From assembly GCA_964420125.1 (NCBI GenBank), contig CAYQQQ010000041.1:1-17626 (forward strand): a stretch of 17,626 nucleotides of DNA, given 5' to 3'. The DNA comes from CAYQQQ01 sp964420125. Its GTDB lineage: Bacteria; Actinomycetota; Acidimicrobiia; Acidimicrobiales; Microtrichaceae. Below the pieces are notes generated by a model. The model did no database searches. It saw nothing but the letters and a program-made list of their open reading frames with translations, and had not been told where the DNA came from. A program made the translations under genes and the position numbers. Below, one piece after another: positions 1-4,849 of the stretch. How positions within the stretch are numbered: position 1 is the stretch's first letter; every line of letters starts with the position of its first letter.

Positions 1-56
1 TCCGTGAGGGTGGTCGTACCGTGGGCGCAGGCCGCGTCACCAAGATCCTCAAGTAA
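1..56 (+). CDS. tuf: Elongation factor Tu, C-terminal end (partial)
   Basis: The first bases encode the last 17 residues of EF-Tu in the frame beginning at base 3 (REGGRTVGAGRVTKILK), then TAA at 54-56. This is the conserved end of EF-Tu domain 3. EF-Tu is the GTPase that brings aminoacyl-tRNA to the ribosomal A site. The rest of the gene lies outside the window, so nothing can be said about its G domain. The stop is followed after 11 nt by rpmG, whose ribosome site GGAG (57-60) lies directly after the stop, so the two are probably co-transcribed. A second tuf starts at 17580, so the genome has at least two copies unless this is a circular or joined assembly. The call rests on 17 residues, but the motif is very characteristic. 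Confidence 0.9.
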   Translation, partial: REGGRTVGAGRVTKILK

Positions 57-67
57 GGAGACCGAAG

Positions 68-229
68 ATGGCTTCGGACAAGCGGGTCCACGTGACCCTC
101 GAGTGCACAGAGTGCAAGCGACGCAACTACATCACCAACAAGTCGAAGGTGAACGACCGCGAGCGCCTGGAGATGAAGAAGTACTGCAAGTGGGACCGCC
201 GCCACACCCTCCACAAGGAGACCCGCTGA
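68..229 (+). CDS. rpmG: 50S ribosomal protein L33
   Basis: This 53-residue protein matches L33 in length and pattern: CTEC near the N-terminus, RNYIT in the middle and HTLHKETR at the end. L33 sits near the E site of the large subunit. The ATG at 68 is preceded by GGAG at 57-60 with suitable spacing. Zinc-binding L33 normally has two CxxC pairs. Here the first pair is intact (CTEC), but the second reads CKWD, so the fourth cysteine is replaced by aspartate. It may bind zinc through Cys3-Asp, bind weakly, or not bind. The tuf-rpmG-trnW-secE order is an old bacterial arrangement, here interrupted by a sigma/anti-sigma pair. Identity is secure; metal status is inference. Confidence 0.95.
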   Translation: MASDKRVHVTLECTECKRRNYITNKSKVNDRERLEMKKYCKWDRRHTLHKETR

Positions 230-232
230 GGG

Positions 233-258
233 GCTGCGCTCGCGTCTGCGGGCGCAGC
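233..258 (+). terminator. Hairpin after rpmG, possible terminator
   Basis: GCTGCGC (233-239) and GCGCAGC (252-258) form a perfect 7-bp stem with a 12-nt loop, starting 3 nt after the rpmG stop. There is no T-run after it, so it is not a classical intrinsic terminator. It could end or attenuate the tuf-rpmG transcript ahead of the sigma gene. G/C-rich hairpins also arise by chance in such DNA. Confidence 0.3.
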
Positions 259-281
259 AGCACGAGGCGGCGCCGAGGCGG

Positions 282-1013
282 GTGAGCGAGGGCTACGCTG
301 CGCCCGTGCGCAGCCTCTCCCCGCGCGTCGAGCTCGACGACACCGCTGTCGAGGCGCACATCGTGCCTCCTGCGGCCACTCCCGTGGCCGGGCGGACGTC
401 CTCCTCGAACCTCTCCGACGCCCCCGAGGGGGCGGGACCTGCCGACACGGCCCTCGCGGCCCTCGTGGACGCCGCCCGAGCCGGCGATCGGCGGGCCTTC
501 GAGCGACTCGTCGAGCTCACCCACCGAGACACCTACACGCTGGCGCTGCGCCTCACCGGCAGCGCTGAGGACGCAGGCGACATCACCCAGGAGGCGTACC
601 TGCGCGCCTTCCGTGGTCTGGATTCGTTCCGTGGCGACGCGCAGTTCACGACCTGGCTCTATCGCATCACCGCCAACTGCGCCTCGACGCATCTCCGTCG
701 GTGGCGTCGCCACCGACACGATCCGCTGCCCGAGGAGCACCTCGTGGTCGATCTCCGAGGCGACGGCGATCCCGAGATGTCCGCGACCGCCACGGACCTT
801 CGCCAGCGCCTCGAGCTGGCCGTGGAGCAGCTGCCCCCCAAGCTCCGTGCCGTGGTGGTGCTGCGCGACGTGTACGAGCTGTCCCACGAGGCCGTCGCCG
901 AGGAGCTGGGCATCAGCTCCAACGCGGCCAAGGTGCGCCTCCACCGGGCACGGAACCGCTTGCGGGCCCAGCTCTTCCCTGACACAGCGGAGGTTCCTGG
1001 CCGTGAGGTGTGA
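282..1013 (+). CDS. ECF-type RNA polymerase sigma factor
   Basis: This 243-residue protein has the two-domain layout of extracytoplasmic-function sigma factors. Region 2 spans about residues 58-144, with DITQEAYLRAF (100-110) and the RGDAQFTTWLYRITANCA stretch typical of regions 2.2-2.4. Region 4 spans about 176-231 (LPPKLRAVVVLRDVYELSHEAVAEELG, then a helix-turn-helix ending HRARNRLRAQL). Regions 1.1 and 3 are absent. Residues 1-55 are poorly conserved and Pro/Ala-rich, so the true start is uncertain: GTG 282 has GAGG (275-278) very close upstream, and GTG 306 is an alternative. The gene overlaps the next one by 11 nt, and that gene encodes a zinc-finger membrane anti-sigma factor, so the pair is a regulatory module. 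The inducing signal and regulon cannot be read from the sequence. Position between rpmG and trnW is unusual. Confidence 0.9.
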   Translation: MSEGYAAPVRSLSPRVELDDTAVEAHIVPPAATPVAGRTSSSNLSDAPEGAGPADTALAALVDAARAGDRRAFERLVELTHRDTYTLALRLTGSAEDAGDITQEAYLRAFRGLDSFRGDAQFTTWLYRITANCASTHLRRWRRHRHDPLPEEHLVVDLRGDGDPEMSATATDLRQRLELAVEQLPPKLRAVVVLRDVYELSHEAVAEELGISSNAAKVRLHRARNRLRAQLFPDTAEVPGREV

Positions 1014-1350
1014 GCGGGTCGAAGGTCGGCTGGCGTCCGCTGCTGCTGGCGAGGTGGACCTCTCGCCGGCCGAGCTCCGCCACGTCCAGAGGTGCCTGCG
1101 GTGCCAGGCCGAGCTCGTCCAGCACCGGCGTGTGCGTACTGCCCTCCAGGCACTTCGGCGCGCTCGGGCCGAACCCGCGTCCGAGGTGCTCGCCGAGGTG
1201 CTCAGGGGTCTGGACACGGGGGCACCGGCCGTGGGGCGGAGGCATCGCCTCGGGTACGTGGCCGGGGTGGCCGCGGCGACCGCGGCCGGGGCCGTCGGGG
1301 CCGCGGTGATCGCCTCCCGAGCCCGACGTCCCGTCGGGGCGCACGGGTAG
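1003..1350 (+). CDS. Zinc-finger (ZAS/zf-HC2) membrane anti-sigma factor
   Basis: This 115-residue protein starts at GTG 1003 inside the end of the sigma gene (11-nt overlap), which implies translational coupling. Its N-terminus carries the ZAS signature: Cys3, then His27-x3-Cys31-x2-Cys34 (HVQRCLRC), as in zinc-containing anti-sigma domains that clamp ECF sigma factors. A single hydrophobic segment at about residues 84-104 (Gly/Ala/Val-rich, beginning YVAGVAAATAAG) is the likely membrane helix, leaving only about 11 basic residues beyond it. There is therefore essentially no extracytoplasmic sensor domain. The signal could be redox or metal through the zinc site, membrane state, or an unknown partner. 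The ZAS motif plus the adjacent ECF gene make the role well supported. Topology and trigger are inferred. Confidence 0.85.
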   Translation: MRCERVEGRLASAAAGEVDLSPAELRHVQRCLRCQAELVQHRRVRTALQALRRARAEPASEVLAEVLRGLDTGAPAVGRRHRLGYVAGVAAATAAGAVGAAVIASRARRPVGAHG

Positions 1351-1379
1351 TGGGATAGCCGCCGAGTGGCCACGGGGTC

Positions 1380-1408
1380 TAACCTTGCCCCCTGGGCGCT
1401 TCGGCGCC
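1380..1408 (+). promoter_or_regulatory. Weak -10-like box and UUCG hairpin before trnW
   Basis: The 106 bases between the anti-sigma stop and tRNA-Trp contain TAACCT (1380-1385), a plausible TANNNT -10 without a convincing -35. They also contain GGCGC-TTCG-GCGCC (1395-1408), a 5-bp stem closed by a stable tetraloop. The hairpin could end the sigma/anti-sigma transcript, and the -10 could start the tRNA-secE transcript. Neither is strong. Confidence 0.25.
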
Positions 1409-1456
1409 TGCCTCGTCGTGCGCAGGGCCTCGGCCCGGGGTGCACGCCGTGTTCCG

Positions 1457-1529
1457 AGGGCAGTGGCTCAATTGGTAGAGCACCGGTCTCCAAAACCGGC
1501 GGTTGGGGGTTCGAGTCCCTCCTGCCCTG
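1457..1529 (+). tRNA. trnW: tRNA-Trp (anticodon CCA)
   Basis: A full cloverleaf folds. The acceptor stem is AGGGCAG (1457-1463) with CTGCCCT (1522-1528), discriminator G1529. The D stem is GCTC (1466-1469) with GAGC (1478-1481). The anticodon stem is CCGGT (1483-1487) with ACCGG (1495-1499), loop CTCCAAA, giving anticodon CCA at 1490-1492. The T arm is GGGGG (1505-1509) and CCCTC (1517-1521) around TTCGAGT. The 3' CCA is not encoded. The position directly before secE-nusG matches the trpT-secE-nusG order known in mycobacteria and tuf-rpmG-trnW-secE orders elsewhere. Confidence 0.97.
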
Positions 1530-1590
1530 CGACGTCCGGGGTCCGGGTCGAACCGGCCTCGGTACTCACAACCTGGGTCCGTTCGGTGAT

Positions 1591-1628
1591 CGGCGAGCGC
1601 TCGCCGGACGGCACCGTGACACCGGTGC
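1591..1628 (+). promoter_or_regulatory. Two hairpins in the trnW-secE interval
   Basis: A perfect 16-nt inverted repeat, CGGCGAGCGCTCGCCG (1591-1606), is followed by GCACCG (1611-1616) pairing with CGGTGC (1623-1628) around a 6-nt loop. They lie 33-70 nt before the secE start. They could mark tRNA 3' processing, partial termination or a secE leader structure. There is no T-run and no known motif, so the function is open. Confidence 0.35.
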
Positions 1629-1661
1629 GACCGGACCGAACCACCCGAGAGGTGTCCCATC

Positions 1662-1985
1662 GTGGCCATGAATCGAGAGCAGAAGCGGGCGCTGCAGAAA
1701 GCCGGGCAGCTCAACGCGGATGGCACCCAGGCCGCGCCGAACCGCGATCGGCGGGCGCCGGCACCGACCACCAAGTCGGATCGTGCCCGACCGATGGAGT
1801 TCCTGCGAGAGGTGCGAGGGGAGCTTCGCAAGGTCACCTGGCCGACCCGACCGGAGGTCGCACGGCTCTCGCTGGTGGTGTTCGTCACCCTCCTGGTGTT
1901 CATCGCCGCCGTGTTCCTGGTCGACACCGGGTTCGCCGAGTTCTTCAGCTGGTTGATGCAGACTGGCCGTGAGAGCGGCACCTGA
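1662..1985 (+). CDS. secE: Preprotein translocase subunit SecE
   Basis: SecE is the small subunit of the SecYEG channel that clamps SecY in the inner membrane. This 107-residue version has a basic, poorly conserved N-terminus (1-44), the conserved amphipathic segment (about 46-64: FLREVRGELRKVTWPTRPE) and one membrane helix (about 68-88). That is the single-helix form common outside the enterics. The start chosen is GTG 1662, because AGAGGT (1648-1653) lies 8 nt upstream; the ATG at 1668 would be 14 nt away and removes only two residues. The gene lies immediately before nusG, as in most bacteria. The WPT motif in the cytoplasmic helix is the family hallmark. Confidence 0.95.
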   Translation: MAMNREQKRALQKAGQLNADGTQAAPNRDRRAPAPTTKSDRARPMEFLREVRGELRKVTWPTRPEVARLSLVVFVTLLVFIAAVFLVDTGFAEFFSWLMQTGRESGT

Positions 1986-2009
1986 GCCGATCGGTGGCAC
2001 CCATCCGCC

Positions 2010-2048
2010 TGAGCACCCGGGTGCCCGTCTCCCGAGGTGCCCGGCTCA
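2010..2048 (+). terminator. Palindrome in the secE-nusG gap
   Basis: The 139-nt gap contains the perfect palindrome GCACCCGGGTGC (2013-2024), nested in a larger possible fold where TGAGC (2010-2014) pairs with GCTCA (2044-2048). There is no T-run. It could attenuate readthrough from secE or be part of the nusG leader. The nusG ribosome site is itself weak: AGAGG at 2107-2111 is the nearest match, about 13 nt before the ATG. Confidence 0.3.
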
Positions 2049-2124
2049 CGGCCCCCGCCGAGCGGATGAGCACGACCCCGGCGACCCGAGACCGACAACC
2101 TGAGACAGAGGCAGATACAGAGCC

Positions 2125-3018
2125 ATGACAGACGACGAGATCACCCCCGAGGCCGTTGTGGCCGCCGAGGAGGCCGCTGCGGAGGAGCTGGGAGCCGACG
2201 CCGAGGAGGCCGAGGACTTCACCCGCCGTGAGATCGACGGCGAAGCCGATCCCGTGGCCGTCGGCTTCGCGGAGGGAGTCGACGACGCCGAGGCCGAAGC
2301 CGCCGTGGACGCGTGGGAGGAGGCCGCGGAAGAGGGCGCGCCGCTGGGCGAGGGCGACGCGAGCGCGGACGAGGTGCTCTCGGCGCTCGCCGAGGCCGAG
2401 GACATCGATGCGGCGGAGGTGCTGGTCGAGGAAGAGGTGCTCGAGGTCCCCGAGGTGGTGCTCGAGTCGCCGTACGACCGTCCTGGCCGCTGGTTCGTGC
2501 TGCACACCCAATCCGGCTACGAGAACAAGGTCCGCCAGAACCTGGAGGCCCGGACCCACTCCATGAACATGGAGGGCAAGATCCACGAGATCGTCATCCC
2601 GATGGAAGACGTCGTGGAGTTCAAGAACGGCAAGAAGGTCGTGGTCCAGAAGAAGATGTTCCCCGGCTATCTCCTGGTGCGCTGCCGGCTCGACGACGAC
2701 AGCTGGTACGTGATCCGCAACACCCCCGGAGTGACCGGGTTCGTGGGTGCGGGCAACAAGCCCTCTCCACTGCCTCGCAAGGAGGTGGAGCACTTCCTGG
2801 CGGTGAAGGTCGACGAGGTCGAGACCCCGAAGCGGAGCCGACCCCGCCTCCAGTACGAGCTCAACGAGACCGTCCGGGTGAAGGAGGGTCCCTTCGCCGA
2901 CTTCTCCGGGGAGATCGTGGAGATCAACGAGGACCAGCTCAAGCTCAAGGTGCTGGTCAACATCTTCGGTCGCGAGACGCCGGTCGAGCTGGAGTTCTCA
3001 CAGGTCTCCAAGCTGTGA
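2125..3018 (+). CDS. nusG: Transcription termination/antitermination factor NusG with acidic N-terminal extension
   Basis: NusG binds the clamp of elongating RNA polymerase and, through its KOW domain, contacts Rho or ribosomal protein S10. Of 297 residues, the NGN domain occupies about 120-235 (GRWFVLHTQSGYENKV, then FPGY at 179-182 and the NTPGVTGFVG turn) and the KOW domain about 245-297 (VRVKEGPFADFSGEIVEIN). The first roughly 118 residues are an acidic Asp/Glu/Ala-rich region absent from the 181-residue E. coli protein. Long acidic N-terminal extensions are also known in NusG of other actinobacteria such as Streptomyces. There is no strong Shine-Dalgarno before ATG 2125. The TGA lies inside the first unit of a three-unit 85-bp tandem repeat, so anything regulating the nusG 3' end overlaps that array. 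Confidence 0.96.
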   Translation: MTDDEITPEAVVAAEEAAAEELGADAEEAEDFTRREIDGEADPVAVGFAEGVDDAEAEAAVDAWEEAAEEGAPLGEGDASADEVLSALAEAEDIDAAEVLVEEEVLEVPEVVLESPYDRPGRWFVLHTQSGYENKVRQNLEARTHSMNMEGKIHEIVIPMEDVVEFKNGKKVVVQKKMFPGYLLVRCRLDDDSWYVIRNTPGVTGFVGAGNKPSPLPRKEVEHFLAVKVDEVETPKRSRPRLQYELNETVRVKEGPFADFSGEIVEINEDQLKLKVLVNIFGRETPVELEFSQVSKL

Positions 3019-3269
3019 GCTGCTGACCCGGCGGGCACCCGGTCCCTTCGGGACACGCCCACCTCCTCCGCAACACGGGGGCCCCTGCCCCGTGGCGGCG
3101 TGAGCTGCTGACCCGGCGGGCACCCGGTCCCTTCGGGACACGCCCACCTCCTCCGCAACACGGGGGCCCCTGCCCCGTGGCGGCGTGAGCTGCTGACCCG
3201 GCGGGCACCCGGTCCCTTCGGGACACGCCCACCTCCTCCGCAACACGGGGGCCCCTGCCCCGTGGCGGC
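3015..3269. repeat. Three perfect 85-bp tandem repeats between nusG and rplK
   Basis: The units lie at 3015-3099, 3100-3184 and 3185-3269 and appear identical base for base. The first includes the nusG stop codon. Each unit holds two inverted repeats. In unit 1 a small hairpin GTCCC-TTC-GGGAC lies at 3042-3054, and a strong one at 3068-3098 where CCGC plus CACGGGG pairs with CCCCGTG plus GCGG (11 bp with an AA bulge, 7-nt loop). The unit length is not a multiple of three, so no reading frame is preserved across copies. The minus-strand open frames through it are therefore compositional. Terminator- or attenuator-like modules are the simplest reading, although no T-runs follow. The array fills most of the 355-nt gap before rplK. 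Confidence 0.95.
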
Positions 3270-3280
3270 CGTGCGCCGGG

Positions 3281-3310
3281 TTGCCCGGCCCGGGGTCGAG
3301 GTACCACAAT
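3281..3310 (+). promoter_or_regulatory. Candidate promoter for rplK-rplA
   Basis: TTGCCC (3281-3286) and CACAAT (3305-3310) are separated by 18 nt. The bases after the -10, GGTCCGTCG, match almost exactly those after the rpsL -10 (GGTCCATCG), which supports this alignment. It starts 12 nt after the 85-bp array and 64 nt before rplK. TACCAC (3302-3307) is an alternative but would leave a 15-nt spacer. Confidence 0.5.
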
Positions 3311-3341
3311 GGTCCGTCGCGCCCGCCCCCCGACCCCACCG

Positions 3342-3357
3342 TGCGGGCGTTCCCGCA
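3342..3357 (+). promoter_or_regulatory. rplK leader hairpin
   Basis: TGCGGG (3342-3347) pairs with CCCGCA (3352-3357) around CGTT, directly before the rplK ribosome site (GAGGA, from 3360). In E. coli L1 represses the L11-L1 mRNA by binding the leader. I do not see a convincing copy of the L1-site sequence here, so that role is only a possibility. Confidence 0.35.
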
Positions 3358-3373
3358 GCGAGGAACGTGAACC

Positions 3374-3802
3374 ATGGCCAAGAAGAAGGTCGCCGCAATC
3401 GTCAAGATCCAGATCCCTGCCGGCCAGGCGTCGCCGGCGCCTCCCGTGGGCACCGCCCTCGGTCCTCACGGGGTGGCGATCATGGACTTCTGCAAGGCCT
3501 ACAACGCCCAGACCGAGTCCCAGCGGGGCACCGTGATCCCGGTGGAGATCTCGATCTACGAGGACCGCACCTTCGACTTCATCACCAAGACGCCTCCTGC
3601 GCCGGTGATGATCCGTGAGGCGATCAAGGTCGCCAAGGGCTCCCAGACCCCAGGTCGTGACGAGGTCGGCACGATCACCCAGGACCAGCTCGCCGAGATC
3701 GCCAAGGTGAAGATGCCCGACCTCAACACCGACGATCTCGAGGCCGCCAAGCTGCAGATCGCCGGAACCGCCCGTTCCATGGGCGTCCGCGTCGCTGACT
3801 GA
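3374..3802 (+). CDS. rplK: 50S ribosomal protein L11
   Basis: L11 binds the GTPase-associated region of 23S rRNA and moves with the stalk base during factor binding and stringent response. The 142 residues match the usual length. The N-terminal domain carries the proline-rich segment PAGQASPAPPVGTALGPHGV (16-35), and the C-terminal RNA-binding domain ends DLEAAKLQIAGTARSMGVRV. No residue looks abnormal. GAGGA lies 9-10 nt before ATG 3374. It is followed by rplA after 75 nt, with no strong barrier other than a CCCGGG hairpin, so the two genes are likely one transcription unit. Confidence 0.98.
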   Translation: MAKKKVAAIVKIQIPAGQASPAPPVGTALGPHGVAIMDFCKAYNAQTESQRGTVIPVEISIYEDRTFDFITKTPPAPVMIREAIKVAKGSQTPGRDEVGTITQDQLAEIAKVKMPDLNTDDLEAAKLQIAGTARSMGVRVAD

Positions 3803-3812
3803 CGCTCCCCCA

Positions 3813-3833
3813 CCCGGGAGGACCTCGCCCGGG
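3813..3833 (+). other. CCCGGG hairpin in the rplK-rplA gap
   Basis: CCCGGG (3813-3818) pairs with CCCGGG (3828-3833) around a 9-nt loop. A second small stem, CTCC-ACAT-GGAG (3858-3869), overlaps the GGAGG ribosome site of rplA and could partly mask it. Both are short and may be incidental. Confidence 0.3.
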
Positions 3834-3877
3834 ATGCGGTCACCGATGAGGTAGAGCTCCACATGGAGGTTCGCACG

Positions 3878-4573
3878 ATGCGACATGGCAAGAAGTACCG
3901 CGACGCGACCCAGCGCTTCGACAGGGACCGTCTCCACGGAACCGGCGAAGCGCTCGAGCTGGTCAGGAGCCTTGCGTCTGCCGGGTTCGACGAGACCGTG
4001 GAGCTGGTGGCCCGCCTGGGCGTCGACCCTCGCAAGGCCGACCAGATGATCCGGGGCACCGTGGCGCTGCCCTCCGGCACCGGCAAGGCGGTGCGGATCG
4101 CCGTCTTCGCCCAAGGGGACGCGGCGGCGGCGGCGACGGCTGCAGGCGCCGACCTGGTGGGCGCGGACGACCTCGCCGAGCAGATCGAGGGCGGGATGAT
4201 GGACTTCGACCTCACCATCGCCACCCCTGACCTCATGCCGTTGGTCGGACGCCTCGGTCGGGTTCTCGGGCCGCGGGGTCTGATGCCCAACCCCAAGACC
4301 GGCACCGTCACCCCCGACCCTGCCAAGGCGGTCGGGGAGTTCAAGGGTGGTCGGGTCGAGTACCGCACCGATCGCCACGCCAACGTCCACGTCCCGATCG
4401 GGAAGGTGAGCTTCGAGCCTGCCGACCTCGAGTCGAACCTGCACGCGGTGATCGACGAGCTGCTGAAGGTCAAGCCGGCGTCGTCCAAGGGGCGCTACCT
4501 GCGCAAGGTCACGCTGTCGTCCACCATGGGTCCCGGAGTGCACGTCGACACCTCCCGGCTCGAGGCTGTCTGA
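3878..4573 (+). CDS. rplA: 50S ribosomal protein L1
   Basis: L1 forms the mobile L1 stalk that helps release E-site tRNA. It often represses its own operon by binding the mRNA. I place the start at ATG 3878 because GGAGG (3865-3869) lies 8 nt upstream and the resulting 231 residues (MRHGKKYRDATQRFD...) fit the family length. An in-frame ATG at 3863 would add five residues and has a poorer ribosome site. Conserved elements include VELVARLGVDPRKADQMIRG, the insert domain with MPLVGRLGRVLGPRGLMPNPKTGT, and the C-terminal SSTMGPGVHVD. It follows rplK and is followed by the rplJ promoter region. Confidence 0.97.
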   Translation: MRHGKKYRDATQRFDRDRLHGTGEALELVRSLASAGFDETVELVARLGVDPRKADQMIRGTVALPSGTGKAVRIAVFAQGDAAAAATAAGADLVGADDLAEQIEGGMMDFDLTIATPDLMPLVGRLGRVLGPRGLMPNPKTGTVTPDPAKAVGEFKGGRVEYRTDRHANVHVPIGKVSFEPADLESNLHAVIDELLKVKPASSKGRYLRKVTLSSTMGPGVHVDTSRLEAV

Positions 4574-4594
4574 GCTGACGGCGCGGGCGGCGGA

Positions 4595-4624
4595 CTCGCA
4601 CCGCGGCGTCGCCTGCCGTACCCT
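4595..4624 (+). promoter_or_regulatory. Candidate promoter for rplJ-rplL
   Basis: TACCCT (4619-4624) is a good -10 of the TANNNT type. CTCGCA (4595-4600) with an 18-nt spacer is a weak -35. It lies 22 nt after rplA and 225 nt before rplJ, leaving a long leader. The -10 resembles the rpoB promoter TACCAT. Confidence 0.4.
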
Positions 4625-4849
4625 GTCGGGCGCACCGGGGGGTTCGTTTCGCCCCGATGGAATCCACACAACCGAGGAACTCGCGTGCCGAAGACCCCAC
4701 GGTGCCCGAGGCGGCCACGCCGTCGAGGGCTGAATGAGCGAACGCTCGCCTGGGTAGGTGGACCCGACATCTCCGACCGCTCGGTCGAGCAGGCGGCGTC
4801 CACAGGAGTGGGCGTCGTTCCTCCCGAGCAATGAGAAAGGAGGTGTCAG
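4625..4849 (+). promoter_or_regulatory. rplJ leader, probable L10(L12) autoregulatory region
   Basis: A 225-nt untranslated region before rplJ is what is expected for the L10 leader, where the L10-L12 complex binds its own mRNA to limit synthesis. Visible structure: GTGGAC (4758-4763) pairs with GTCCAC (4798-4803) and encloses CGACC-GCTC-GGTCG (4774-4787). Upstream, GAGC-GAAC-GCTC forms a small stem. I could not verify the kink-turn or other family elements by eye. The leader also contains short ORFs (see next entry). It ends in a near-perfect Shine-Dalgarno, AAAGGAGGTG (4836-4845). Confidence 0.5.
4685..4834 (+). CDS. Possible 49-codon leader ORF before rplJ
   Basis: GTG 4685 is preceded by GAGGA (4674-4678) with 6-nt spacing, and the frame runs 49 codons to TGA 4832-4834. 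That is one base before the rplJ Shine-Dalgarno and 15 nt before its ATG. The peptide begins MPKTPRCPRRPRRRG, a dense Arg/Pro stretch using CCA, CGG, AGG, CGT and CGA codons that the neighbouring ribosomal genes largely avoid. If translated it could slow ribosomes and alter leader folding, or couple translation into rplJ. Against it: it overlaps the structured L10-type leader, and high-GC DNA gives many chance ORFs. A second short ORF pair (ATG 4657 and ATG 4734, overlapping at ATGA) has no ribosome site. I do not recognise a family. Confidence 0.3.
   Translation: MPKTPRCPRRPRRRGLNERTLAWVGGPDISDRSVEQAASTGVGVVPPEQ

Noticed and set aside
3015..3269. CRISPR-like array
   Set aside because: Units are directly adjacent with no spacers, only three copies, and 85 bp is too long for a CRISPR repeat.
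2957..3453. Repeat-encoded peptide on the minus strand (ATGQGPPCCGGGG units)
   Set aside because: The 85-bp period shifts frame at every copy, and open frames appear in several frames equally, so it is a compositional effect.
3863..3877. Upstream ATG start for rplA
   Set aside because: It would place the GGAGG ribosome site inside the coding region; ATG 3878 has ideal spacing and the usual L1 N-terminus.
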